Shown: positions 51,940-60,303 of the stretch, piece by piece
Numbering within the stretch: position 1 is the first letter of the stretch
Layout of the letters: the number at the start of each line of letters is the position of its first letter
Origin: Adhaeribacter rhizoryzae
Lineage (GTDB): Bacteria > Bacteroidota > Bacteroidia > Cytophagales > Hymenobacteraceae
Length of the DNA stretch: 64,000 nucleotides
Reading direction: 5' to 3'
Assembly: GCF_008629685.1 (NCBI RefSeq)
Contig: NZ_VWSF01000001.1
Span: 558,001 to 622,000 of the forward strand
Notes under the pieces: model-generated
The model's database searches: none
What the model was told of the DNA's origin: nothing
What the model saw: only the letters and a program-made list of their open reading frames with translations
Program-made: the position numbers and the translations under genes

Positions 51940-52977
51940 ATGCGTGAAGAATATCTAACCGGTTCTGACGAACAAATGTCGCCGGCCGAAAAGGAAATTG
52001 ACAAGGCGCTTCGGCCTTTAAGTTTCCGCGATTTTACCGGCCAGGACAAGATTGTTGAGAACCTCAAAATATTTGTGGCCGCCGCCCGCCGCCGGGGCGA
52101 GGCACTGGACCATGTGCTGCTGCACGGCCCCCCGGGCTTGGGTAAAACAACGCTGTCGCATATTATTGCTTCGGAGCTAGATGCCAATATTAAAATGACT
52201 TCGGGCCCGGTACTGGATAAGCCCAGCGATTTAGCCGGTTTGCTTACCAACCTGGAGCAGAACGATGTATTGTTTATCGACGAGATTCACCGGCTGAACC
52301 CCATTGTGGAAGAATATTTGTACTCGGCCATGGAAGACTATAAAATCGATATTATGCTCGATTCCGGTCCGAATGCCCGTACCGTACAAATTAGCCTGAA
52401 CCCGTTTACCTTAATTGGCGCTACTACCCGTTCGGGTTTGTTAACTTCGCCGTTGCGGGCCCGTTTTGGTATTAACTCCCGCTTAGAATACTACGATTCG
52501 GAACTGCTTACCACTATTGTAAAACGGTCAGCTGATATTTTAGGATCGCCTATTCACGAAGATGCTGCCTACGAGATTGCCCGCCGGAGCCGCGGAACGC
52601 CCCGTATTGCGAATAATTTGCTGCGCCGGACCCGCGATTTTGCCCAGATAAAAGGCAATGGCACCATTACCGTAGATATTGCCCAGTTTGCCTTGAATGC
52701 CCTGGATGTAGACCACAATGGTTTAGACGAAATGGACAACCGCATTCTGAATACCATTATCGATAAGTTTAAAGGTGGTCCGGTTGGTTTGAGTACCATT
52801 GCTACAGCTTGCGGCGAAGAAGCCGAAACCATCGAAGAGGTGTACGAGCCATTTCTGATTCAGGAAGGTTACCTGAAGCGTACCGCCCGCGGTCGCGAAG
52901 CTACCGAATTAGCCTACGTACATTTAGGTAAAATTCCGCCGCAAAAAATTGGTACGTTGTTCGATACTTCCGGCTAA
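51940..52977 (+). CDS. ruvB: Holliday junction branch migration ATPase RuvB
   Basis: This 345-residue AAA+ motor has Walker A GPPGLGKT (63-70), Walker [12 protein letters not shown], sensor 1 GATTRSGLL and the C-terminal winged helix ([17 protein letters not shown]). It drives branch migration with RuvA. Length is standard. It is not next to ruvA or ruvC here. A TTTTTG-N23-TAACTTTA sequence at 51867-51903 may be its promoter. Confidence 0.97.
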   Translation: MREEYLTGSDEQMSPAEKEIDKALRPLSFRDFTGQDKIVENLKIFVAAARRRGEALDHVLLHGPPGLGKTTLSHIIASELDANIKMTSGPVLDKPSDLAGLLTNLEQNDVLFIDEIHRLNPIVEEYLYSAMEDYKIDIMLDSGPNARTVQISLNPFTLIGATTRSGLLTSPLRARFGINSRLEYYDSELLTTIVKRSADILGSPIHEDAAYEIARRSRGTPRIANNLLRRTRDFAQIKGNGTITVDIAQFALNALDVDHNGLDEMDNRILNTIIDKFKGGPVGLSTIATACGEEAETIEEVYEPFLIQEGYLKRTARGREATELAYVHLGKIPPQKIGTLFDTSG

Positions 52978-53017
52978 ACCGCTATTTAATTAAGTTTTTA
53001 AATCTGCTGAATACCCG

Positions 53018-53049
53018 AAACGCCATGTGCTTAGTGCATGGCGTTTTTT
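53018..53049 (+). terminator. Rho-independent terminator after ruvB
   Basis: AAACGCCATG / CATGGCGTTT stem with a T run, 40 bp after the ruvB stop. Confidence 0.88.
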
Positions 53050-53051
53050 CG

Positions 53052-53084
53052 TTTGCCACAAGGATTTATTTTCCGGTACTTTTG
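53052..53084 (+). promoter_or_regulatory. Bacteroidota promoter of queG
   Basis: TTTG (53052-53055) and TACTTTTG (53077-53084) spaced by 21 bases, just after the ruvB terminator. It implies a start near 53092, which supports the TTG at 53114 as the queG start. Confidence 0.7.
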
Positions 53085-53113
53085 TTACAAAGCTAATCAG
53101 GCGTAAATATATT

Positions 53114-54052
53114 TTGTCAGTAAAACAGCAATTTACCAATCTTATTAAGCAAAAAGCCACCGAACTGGGCTTTATGTACTGCGGTATTTCCAAAGCGGAT
53201 TTTCTGGAAGAAGAAGCACCGCGCCTGGAAAACTGGCTGAACAAGCAAATGCACGGCCAGATGCACTACATGGAAAACCACTTCGATAAACGCCTGGACC
53301 CGCGCTTGCTGATGCCCGGTGCCAAATCGGTGGTGTCGCTGCTGTTGAATTACTACCCCCCCGAAACGTTACCCGCCGATACTTTACAAATTTCCAAATA
53401 CGCTTACGGTCAGGATTACCATTTTGTAATAAAAGACAAACTAAAATCGCTGCTAACTTATATCCGGGAAAATATTGGCGAGGTAGATGGCCGGGCTTTT
53501 GTCGATTCGGCGCCGGTACTGGATAAGGCCTGGGCAAAAAAAAGCGGTCTGGGCTGGATTGGTAAAAACAGCAATTTAATTACACCCCAGGTCGGCAGCT
53601 TTTACTTTATTGCCGAACTAATTATTGATTTGGAACTGGCGTACGATGGCCCAATAAAAGATTATTGCGGTACCTGCACCAAATGCCTGGATGCTTGCCC
53701 TACGGGTGCCATTACCGAGCCCTACGTGGTAGACGGCAGCAAATGCATTTCGTATTTTACCATTGAGCTGAAAGATAAAATTCCGGATGAAGTAGGAGGT
53801 AAATTTGGTAACTGGGTGTTTGGGTGCGATATCTGCCAGGATGTTTGCCCCTGGAACCGTTTTGCTAAACCGCACCAGGAACCGGCATTTACGTTAGAAC
53901 CGGCTTTACAACATTTAGCTAAAAACGATTGGCGGGAACTGACCGAAGAAGTGTTTCGGCAGGTGTTTCGTAAATCGGCCGTTAAACGAACGGGGTTTAA
54001 CGGCCTTTTACGTAATATTAAATTTGTAGAGGAACAAAAGGAAAATAATTAG
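53114..54052 (+). CDS. queG: Epoxyqueuosine reductase QueG
   Basis: QueG reduces epoxyqueuosine to queuosine in tRNA, using cobalamin and two [4Fe-4S] clusters. The clusters are visible as [16 protein letters not shown] (about 197-212) and [11 protein letters not shown] (about 245-255). The TTG start gives 312 residues, the normal length; an upstream ATG at 53027 lies inside the ruvB terminator and before the promoter. The 3' end overlaps the next, convergent gene by 4 bp. Confidence 0.93.
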   Translation: MSVKQQFTNLIKQKATELGFMYCGISKADFLEEEAPRLENWLNKQMHGQMHYMENHFDKRLDPRLLMPGAKSVVSLLLNYYPPETLPADTLQISKYAYGQDYHFVIKDKLKSLLTYIRENIGEVDGRAFVDSAPVLDKAWAKKSGLGWIGKNSNLITPQVGSFYFIAELIIDLELAYDGPIKDYCGTCTKCLDACPTGAITEPYVVDGSKCISYFTIELKDKIPDEVGGKFGNWVFGCDICQDVCPWNRFAKPHQEPAFTLEPALQHLAKNDWRELTEEVFRQVFRKSAVKRTGFNGLLRNIKFVEEQKENN

Positions 54053-54240
54053 ATAGCAGCTTTCGCAAATACCCGCTTAATAATACGGCGGTAAATTCCC
54101 GAAAATTTTTCATAACACCAGGTTCTTAGTAGTACTAGTTCCTGTTTAGCCAGCATTTTCAGGCCTTTGCGGAGCTCTTTCTCAAATAAACGGACATCAA
54201 AACTAACTTTAACAAGAATGGTTTTTACATACTCCAGCAT
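54049..54240 (-). CDS. Small basic hypothetical protein (63 aa)
   Basis: The protein starts [25 protein letters not shown] and continues with a helical, basic segment and [12 protein letters not shown]. This wording is familiar to me as a small conserved protein of Hymenobacteraceae-like genomes, but no function is known. The convergent 4-bp overlap with queG is typical of real small genes. Its lysine/arginine richness allows nucleic-acid or membrane contact. Confidence 0.65.
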   Translation of the reverse strand: MLEYVKTILVKVSFDVRLFEKELRKGLKMLAKQELVLLRTWCYEKFSGIYRRIIKRVFAKAAI

Positions 54241-54408
54241 TTTTTATACTCCTTAATTTTAAAAGGTGAACTGATATAGTATACGAAAATTTGAGCCGTC
54301 AGTTAGTAATTGTAAAAATTACAAATATCCTTTTCGAAAGGGAGCTTAAGTTACATATTTTCTAAATAAATTAAAAGGGTAAGGGCTAATTAGTTTCTTA
54401 TTTCTTCC

Positions 54409-54444
54409 TGAAAAAATAAAGGCCTGTTTATACAGGCCTTTATT
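54409..54444 (-). terminator. Rho-independent terminator after the ferritin-like operon
   Basis: AATAAAGGCCTGT pairs with ACAGGCCTTTATT over a four-base loop; the minus strand ends in a T run. Confidence 0.92.
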
Positions 54445-54470
54445 CTAGGAAAATATACTTGGGAAAAATA

Positions 54471-55298
54471 TTACCGTAAAAATGGCGTTACAATAGCGGT
54501 TACCTGGGCGGTATCCAAAGGTTCATCAAAAGCTTCGGAAGCCGCATTAGCTGAAACACTACCCGTGGCAATATTTACGCCGGCCTGGGTTGTAATTTCT
54601 TCGCCATCATAAATAGGTTGTACCAGAGCCGGTAAGCCGCCGCGGTCTTTTAAAGTAATCCAGGGTTTCTGGTTAGCCGGGCTGCTGGCCAAATCGCGGC
54701 GCATGCGGCGGATGTGGGCTGCATGGCGCGCTTCAATAGAATGTATTTGTAAGGCTGCTTCCAGTACCGCGTTGTTGCTAATCAGGAATTGCGCCTGACC
54801 TTTGTACGCCCGCACGCCAGTATCTTCAAAAGCCTGGGCTACGGCCAGCATGGTGCCGTAATCGGTAAAAGTATTGGGTAAATTGCCTTTAGCCGAAAAA
54901 TCGAAACTGTTGGCTGTATAATTGGTGGGCGTACCGCTGGCGCCGGTTATGGCCGACCGTAAAAAAGCTACGTGGGCTACTTCGTGGTCTCTTATGGTTT
55001 CGAAAGCCATTTTGGCGGGTGCCGCCGGAAATAAACTGGTAGCAGCCGCTTGTTTGTAAAATTCAGCTTCCAGGTTTTCGAGTAACAGGGCAAATTGCAA
55101 CACCTCCATTACGCTGCGGGTGGCAGTTTGGCCGTAAGCTTTGTTTAGCATAGAACCAAAAGCCAATGGTACGGCCGCTACTGCTAATTTTTTGCCAAAA
55201 CCACCAAAGTGTTTAAACACGGCGCGGCGCGAATCTAACCGACCGTAAACTTCCGGATCTGCCTTTTCAATTTCGGTTAATAAATTAAATATATTCAT
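54471..55298 (-). CDS. Ferritin-like domain protein (275 aa)
   Basis: This protein belongs to the ferritin-like (DUF4439/ferritin_2) group. A helical four-bundle domain at about 60-220 contains NLEAEFYKQ, RDHEVAHVAFLR and SIEARHAAHIRRMR, with Glu/His residues in ferritin-like positions. An N-terminal hydrophobic segment (about 33-50) could be a membrane or signal part. It follows a related gene by 18 bp. Whether it binds iron, another metal or nothing is unknown. Confidence 0.85.
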   Translation of the reverse strand: MNIFNLLTEIEKADPEVYGRLDSRRAVFKHFGGFGKKLAVAAVPLAFGSMLNKAYGQTATRSVMEVLQFALLLENLEAEFYKQAAATSLFPAAPAKMAFETIRDHEVAHVAFLRSAITGASGTPTNYTANSFDFSAKGNLPNTFTDYGTMLAVAQAFEDTGVRAYKGQAQFLISNNAVLEAALQIHSIEARHAAHIRRMRRDLASSPANQKPWITLKDRGGLPALVQPIYDGEEITTQAGVNIATGSVSANAASEAFDEPLDTAQVTAIVTPFLR

Positions 55299-55316
55299 GA
55301 TTAATTTCCTCCTGGC

Positions 55317-56051
55317 TTAAGTGGTTGGCAGATTACTGAAATTGATTTTTTCTTTGATAAAGGGCTGGGCCGCCGCGAGTACATCTCTAGGCATTAAAGC
55401 CCGGTCCATGCCCATATTGTTTATTTCGGGGCCGCTGGCAAAGGTGCCGTTCGAAATAATATCCCGGATTTCGGCCGCGTGGCGCGCTTCTACCGAAACA
55501 ATTTTGCCGGCCAGGGTTAAAAAGGTGGCACTGGTAAGTAATTTGCCGGCTCCGTTATAAGCAGCTACTCCTAAATCTTCGAAAGTTTTGGCAGTAGCCA
55601 GTACCGCATTGCGGTCGTTAAAATTTACCGCCGAAAAATCTGGTGTTAAGCCCGGAATAATATCGTTGGGAGCAGCACTGGTAATGGCGGCTTTAAAAAA
55701 CTCCCGGTGTGCCACTTCATGATCCCGGATATCGGTTAAAATCATTCTTTCCATGGCATTGGAAAACGTAGTGTTAAAGGCCGTAGCAGCAACCACCTGG
55801 GTATAAAAAGCCGCTTCCAGTTGCTCCAGGGCATAAGCATAATTTAATATTCCTACATCGCCGGAACCCAGGTTTACCCCATCGCCGGGCATGTTATTCA
55901 TGTCATCGTCATTGTCGCAGCCCATTATAAAGAGCGTTGAAAGAGCCGCACCAACCCCGGCATATTTCAGAAACGACCGCCGCTGAATAGGACTGGTAAC
56001 CTTTTTAGTTAATCCGGCCTGGGTTTCCTGCGGATTTGTATTTTTTGCCAT
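55317..56051 (-). CDS. Ferritin-like domain protein with Tat/lipoprotein signal (244 aa)
   Basis: The N-terminus carries a twin-arginine motif RRSFLKYAGVG followed by a hydrophobic core and a FIMGC lipobox (Cys45), so a folded, possibly metal-loaded lipoprotein is exported. The ferritin-like domain shows QLEAAFYTQ, RDHEVAHREFFK and SVEARHAAEIRD, matching the downstream paralogue. The pair forms a short operon ending in a strong terminator. Similar pairs are common in Bacteroidota and uncharacterised. Confidence 0.88.
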   Translation of the reverse strand: MAKNTNPQETQAGLTKKVTSPIQRRSFLKYAGVGAALSTLFIMGCDNDDDMNNMPGDGVNLGSGDVGILNYAYALEQLEAAFYTQVVAATAFNTTFSNAMERMILTDIRDHEVAHREFFKAAITSAAPNDIIPGLTPDFSAVNFNDRNAVLATAKTFEDLGVAAYNGAGKLLTSATFLTLAGKIVSVEARHAAEIRDIISNGTFASGPEINNMGMDRALMPRDVLAAAQPFIKEKINFSNLPTT

Positions 56052-56440
56052 AGTTTTAATATTTGAAGTGAAACAATCATCTTTGTTCCGGATTACAGCA
56101 ATCGCCGCCGGCTGACGATTACCTTTTAAAATCCGGAAAGATGACGAGACCTACGGAGTGGATGGCAAAACTGGATTTAATAAAAACGCCGTAAATAGAA
56201 ATATTTTTGTATTTGGGCTTTTGGGTTGATATAACTAAATGATAATTAATTGGTTGTGGTATGGGGCTTTGGTAAATTTCTGATGAACTTTGCCGGGTTA
56301 ACTTAATGCTCCTGAAAAAGCATAATACCTTTTGTAACAAACCGTTAATATTTTATTCTGATTTATCTGTATTGATTAAAAACTGGTAGCATGCAGGCTT
56401 TAAATTTATTTTTAATAGTAGGTAATATGCTGGGGAAGGC
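56052..56440. other. 389-bp gap without recognised features
   Basis: This gap separates the divergent ferritin-like operon and the BatD gene. It is AT-rich. No gene, clear promoter box, terminator or repeat was recognised; a 73-codon minus-strand frame (56119-56340) does not look like a protein. Confidence 0.5.
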
Positions 56441-57898
56441 TTGGCTGCTTTGATTAATGATTGCTTAAAGAAAATTGTTTTTTTATCTCTGTTCCTGTTG
56501 TGCCTGGTTTGCAGCAGCCAGGTAACTTATGCCCAGGAAGTAATAATTGTTTTGGGCCCGAATAAAATTCCGATTAATGAATATTTTACTATTTCGGTAA
56601 CCTTACGCAACCAACCGCTGCAAAATTTGGGCGATTTTCCGGAGATAGAAGGCTTCAAAAAAAGTACCCGCACCAATACTACGTCGCGTATTGGGTTGGG
56701 CAACAAAACTATTATTGAGCAAACCATTACGCAGAATTATGCGGCCCTGGACGAAGGAAAATTTACTTTAAAGCCTTTTGGCATATTGGTAAATGGTAAA
56801 CGAATTGCATCTAAAGGCACGCTTATTACTATTTTGCCCATGGCAGCGGAACCAACAGAAACCACAACGCCCCCGGTAAAAGAAGAACCCATAGAAATTG
56901 GTCCGCCCGAAAGTAAACCTTTAGCAAGCCAATCTTTTTTTTCGCTGGAAACCGATAAAGATGAAATTTATGTAGGAGAGGGCTTATTTGTGCGGTTGGC
57001 TTTTTACTTGCATGAGGCGGAACAAGGCCTGTTAGATTTTTACGACTTTGGCCAGCAATATCCGGAATTCTTAAAAAAATTAAGACAAAAAAATGCCTGG
57101 GAAGAAGCTTTTGAACCGGTAACCGAAATTAAACCCGATACCATTATTATCCGGGGAAAAACCTTTCTGAAATTTAACCTTTTCCGGAAACTGCTTTATC
57201 CGCTTAGTGCCAACCCTTTAATATTTCCGGAAGTACCGCTAACCATGAATCAGCAACCGGAACCCCTAACCTTTGCTGCGCCGGCTGCACCTATTAATTT
57301 AATAACGTTTACCTCGCGGCCCAAAACGGTAACGGTAAAACCTTTGCCGCCCCATCCGCTAAGCAATGTGGTACCAGTGGGCCAGTATAAATTAAAAGAA
57401 AGTTTAACTAAATTAACTTACCGCACCGGCCAGAGCTTTTCGTACGCGTTTGCAATAGAAGGCGAAGGCAATCTGGGCGCTATTCTGCCGCCGGTTCCGC
57501 CGGCTTTTAGTGGCCTGGAAATATATCCGCCCGAAACCAAGCTTATCCGCAATAAAATTAGTGGGGCGCAGCAAGGAACAAAGCGTTTCCGGTACAACTT
57601 ACTGGCCCGGCAACCCGGCCAATATTATTTGGGCAACCTGTTCCGGTTTATTTATTTTAATCCGGTAACCAGCCGCTACGATACTTTGCGGTCTGAATTA
57701 GTAGTTAAAGTAAGTGGCACCGAAAACCAGCAAGCAGCCTTTCACCCCGAAGAGTCAGACCCTTTTTATAAACTTATCCGGGAAGAGGAAAATAATCTTA
57801 TTAGTTTAAATCAGTTTAACGAGATAAAGTTGTATACGAATGTGGTCATTTTGTTCTTACTTTGTGTCTCGTTGTTTTTGTTCTTTAAAAAAAGATAA
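56441..57898 (+). CDS. BatD-family protein
   Basis: This 485-residue protein has a signal peptide (cleavage after VTYAQ, about residue 31), tandem Ig-like beta domains and a C-terminal membrane helix (about 464-481) before a KKR end, as in BatD (oxygen/aerotolerance) proteins. It shows PINEYFTISVTLRN and IEGFKKSTRTNTTSRI, typical of the N-terminal domain. Start is probably the TTG at 56441, because the nearby ATG is out of frame. The other bat genes are absent; aroC begins at the next base. Confidence 0.8.
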   Translation: MAALINDCLKKIVFLSLFLLCLVCSSQVTYAQEVIIVLGPNKIPINEYFTISVTLRNQPLQNLGDFPEIEGFKKSTRTNTTSRIGLGNKTIIEQTITQNYAALDEGKFTLKPFGILVNGKRIASKGTLITILPMAAEPTETTTPPVKEEPIEIGPPESKPLASQSFFSLETDKDEIYVGEGLFVRLAFYLHEAEQGLLDFYDFGQQYPEFLKKLRQKNAWEEAFEPVTEIKPDTIIIRGKTFLKFNLFRKLLYPLSANPLIFPEVPLTMNQQPEPLTFAAPAAPINLITFTSRPKTVTVKPLPPHPLSNVVPVGQYKLKESLTKLTYRTGQSFSYAFAIEGEGNLGAILPPVPPAFSGLEIYPPETKLIRNKISGAQQGTKRFRYNLLARQPGQYYLGNLFRFIYFNPVTSRYDTLRSELVVKVSGTENQQAAFHPEESDPFYKLIREEENNLISLNQFNEIKLYTNVVILFLLCVSLFLFFKKR

Positions 57899-58975
57899 AT
57901 GAGTAATTCATACGGTAAACTTTTTAGAATAACCACTTTCGGAGAGTCGCACGGTTTGTCGGTGGGGGTAGTGGTAGATGGTTGCCCGGCTGGGCTGGAA
58001 ATAACGGCCGAAGAAATTCAGCGGGAACTGGAACGCCGGCGGCCCGGACAGTCTAATATTACTACGCAGCGCAAAGAAGAAGACGAAATTATTATTCTTT
58101 CGGGCTTATACGAAAATAAAACCACCGGCACCCCAATTGCCATGATGGTTAACAATAAAAACCAGGCTGGTAAAGATTATTCGCACTTAGAGCACGCTTT
58201 CCGGCCTTCGCACGCCGATTATACTTATACCACCAAGTACGGCTTGCGCGACCACCGGGGCGGCGGCCGTAGTTCCGCCCGCGAAACGTTGGCCCGGGTA
58301 GCAGCTGGTGCCATTGCGAATAAATATTTAAAACAGCAAAATATTCAGATTGCTTCTTACGTGTCGGCGGTGGGTCCCATAAAGCTAAAAGAAGGTTACG
58401 AAGCGTTAGATTTAAACCTGATCGACAGCAATAAAATCCGTTGTCCGGAGCCGACTACTGCCGAGGCCATGATTAAACTGGTGGAAGAAACCCGCAAAAA
58501 TCGTGATACGGTAGGTGGTGTTATTACCTGCGTTATAAAAGGTGTGCCGGTAGGTTTAGGTGAACCCGCTTTCGATAAATTGCACGCCGAATTGGGTAAA
58601 GCCATGCTGAGCATTAACGCGGTAAAAGGTTTTGAGTACGGTAGCGGTTTTGAAGGTACCAAAATGTTTGGCTCCGAACACAACGACGAGTTTTACACCG
58701 ATGAAAACGGCAAAATCAGAACCCGCACCAACCACTCGGGCGGTATTCAGGGCGGTATTTCTAACGGCGAAGATATTTATTTTAAAGTAGCCTTTAAGCC
58801 AGTAGCCACCATTCTGCAACCCCAAACCAGCATTAACGATGCCGGTGAAACCATTACTTTAGAAGGCAAAGGCCGCCATGATCCTTGTGTTTTGCCCCGC
58901 GCTGTACCCATTGTAGATGCCATGGCTGCCCTGGTACTCATCGATTTTTTAATGCGGCAGAAGGCTATTCAATAA
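57899..58975 (+). CDS. aroC: Chorismate synthase
   Basis: This is the last enzyme of the shikimate pathway; it eliminates phosphate from EPSP using reduced FMN. The 358-residue protein has [10 protein letters not shown] at the N-terminus, the [26 protein letters not shown] flavin/phosphate region and [13 protein letters not shown] near the end. Length is normal. It starts at the base directly after the BatD stop, so translation is coupled to an unrelated-looking gene. Confidence 0.97.
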   Translation: MSNSYGKLFRITTFGESHGLSVGVVVDGCPAGLEITAEEIQRELERRRPGQSNITTQRKEEDEIIILSGLYENKTTGTPIAMMVNNKNQAGKDYSHLEHAFRPSHADYTYTTKYGLRDHRGGGRSSARETLARVAAGAIANKYLKQQNIQIASYVSAVGPIKLKEGYEALDLNLIDSNKIRCPEPTTAEAMIKLVEETRKNRDTVGGVITCVIKGVPVGLGEPAFDKLHAELGKAMLSINAVKGFEYGSGFEGTKMFGSEHNDEFYTDENGKIRTRTNHSGGIQGGISNGEDIYFKVAFKPVATILQPQTSINDAGETITLEGKGRHDPCVLPRAVPIVDAMAALVLIDFLMRQKAIQ

Positions 58976-59039
58976 GTAACTTTTTTAACCAAACAAGCAT
59001 CTTTTACTAACCCATTAGGTAAACAAAATTAAGCTTTTA

Positions 59040-59063
59040 GGCGCAGGCGGGTATGCCTGCGCC
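59040..59063. repeat. GC-rich perfect 9-bp palindrome
   Basis: GGCGCAGGC and GCCTGCGCC flank a six-base loop, 64 bp after aroC and 24 bp before the YitT gene. There is no T run. It could be an RNA stabiliser, an operator or a repeat. Confidence 0.6.
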
Positions 59064-59086
59064 AAGGCTATTTTCAGGAATATTTT

Positions 59087-60064
59087 ATGAACCCGCCCTT
59101 TCAGCAGTTTGTCGTTAACAGGTTTCGGCAACGGAAAAAACAAGATGATTTTCCGGCTATAAGCAAGTACGGACAGGCAAAAGAATTTCTGCGCCTGAAG
59201 GTTACGGTTTGGCACCTGGTTAAAGATATCCTGTTTATTTCTATTGGCATTATTTCGGCGGGTTTTGGCCTGAAAAGCTTTTTACTGCCCAATTCCTTTA
59301 TTGACGGCGGTGTAACGGGTATTTCGCTTTTAACCAACCACCTGACGGCTTATTCTTTGCCGCTGCTGATTATAATATTTAATATTCCTTTCCTGATTTT
59401 AGGATTTACCCAAATAGGGAAAGGTTTTGCGGTTAAAAGTATCCTGGCTATTTGTGGTTTGGCTTTGGCCCTCTTAACCATTACCTATCCGGTTATTACC
59501 TCCGATAAATTATTGGTGGCAACGTTTGGTGGTTTTTTTCTGGGAGCTGGTATTGGCTTATCGGTAAGGGGCGGAGCTGTACTGGATGGCACCGAAATAT
59601 TGGCCATTACGCTCAGCCGCAAAACCGGCCTTACTATCGGCGATATTATCTTAATATTTAATGTGGGTATATTTTCGGTGGCCGCTTATTTGCTTTCCAT
59701 CGAAGTAGCTTTATATTCCATTCTCACGTATCTGGCGGCCTCCAAAACCATCGATTTTATTATTGAAGGGGTAGAAGAATATACCGGCGTTACTATTATT
59801 TCGGCGCACAGCAACGAAATAAGGCTTATGCTAACCGAGCAAATGGGCCGGGGCGTAACCATTTATAATGGCAAACGCGGCTACGGCAAACAAAGCGAAC
59901 AATTAGGTTCCGTTGATATTGTTTTTACCGTTATTACCCGCCTCGAAATTGCCCGCCTGCAAACCGAAGTAGAGAAGATTGACCGGAACGCCTTTATTGT
60001 GATGAACAGCATTAAAGATACCAAAGGCGGCATGATTAAGAAGCGGCCTTTAAAAGGAAAGTAA
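59087..60064 (+). CDS. YitT-family membrane protein
   Basis: This 325-residue protein has an extra basic N-terminus (about 1-40), then five to six membrane helices with FGLKSFLLPNSFIDGGVTGISLL and a cytoplasmic DUF2179 domain (about 245-320) with YNGKRGYG and VMNSIKDTKGGMIKKRP. YitT proteins are widespread and of unclear transport function. It is followed by the longest heptamer array of the window. Confidence 0.88.
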   Translation: MNPPFQQFVVNRFRQRKKQDDFPAISKYGQAKEFLRLKVTVWHLVKDILFISIGIISAGFGLKSFLLPNSFIDGGVTGISLLTNHLTAYSLPLLIIIFNIPFLILGFTQIGKGFAVKSILAICGLALALLTITYPVITSDKLLVATFGGFFLGAGIGLSVRGGAVLDGTEILAITLSRKTGLTIGDIILIFNVGIFSVAAYLLSIEVALYSILTYLAASKTIDFIIEGVEEYTGVTIISAHSNEIRLMLTEQMGRGVTIYNGKRGYGKQSEQLGSVDIVFTVITRLEIARLQTEVEKIDRNAFIVMNSIKDTKGGMIKKRPLKGK

Positions 60065-60065
60065 A

Positions 60066-60156
60066 CAGTTGTCAGTTATCAGTTACCAGTTATCAGTAAA
60101 CAGTTGTCAGTTAACAGTTATCAATTAGCAGTTATCAGTAATCAATTAACAGTTCT
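60066..60156. repeat. Thirteen-unit heptamer array CAGTTAT
   Basis: Thirteen consecutive 7-mers keep register: CAGTTGT, CAGTTAT, CAGTTAC, CAGTTAT, CAGTAAA and so on, with CAGTTAT the most frequent. It begins 1 bp after the YitT stop codon. Confidence 0.9.
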
Positions 60157-60247
60157 CAAAAAAAGGTAAGTTAGGCTAAGTAGCAGTGAGCGTTGCTACT
60201 TTTCTTATAACCAAAAAAGTTAAAATTCTATTTTTAGCTTTTTACTA

Positions 60248-60303
60248 ACTACTGTTTACTGATAATTGATTACTGATAACTGTTTACTGCTAACTGTTAA
60301 CTG
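60248..60303. repeat. Eight-unit heptamer array, inverted partner
   Basis: On the minus strand eight units CAGTTAA, CAGTTAG, CAGTAAA, CAGTTAT, CAGTAAT, CAATTAT, CAGTAAA, CAGTAGT. It ends at the base before the antiporter stop codon and faces the 60066-60156 array across 91 bp. Confidence 0.88.

Noticed and set aside
53027-53113. Upstream ATG for queG
   Set aside because: It lies inside the ruvB terminator and before the queG promoter; the TTG at 53114 gives the normal protein length.
56119-56340. 73-codon minus-strand frame
   Set aside because: Composition is unlike a protein and no start signal is seen; treated as non-coding.
60066-60303. Possible CRISPR array
   Set aside because: Units are 7 bases with no spacers and no cas genes; it is a tandem repeat.
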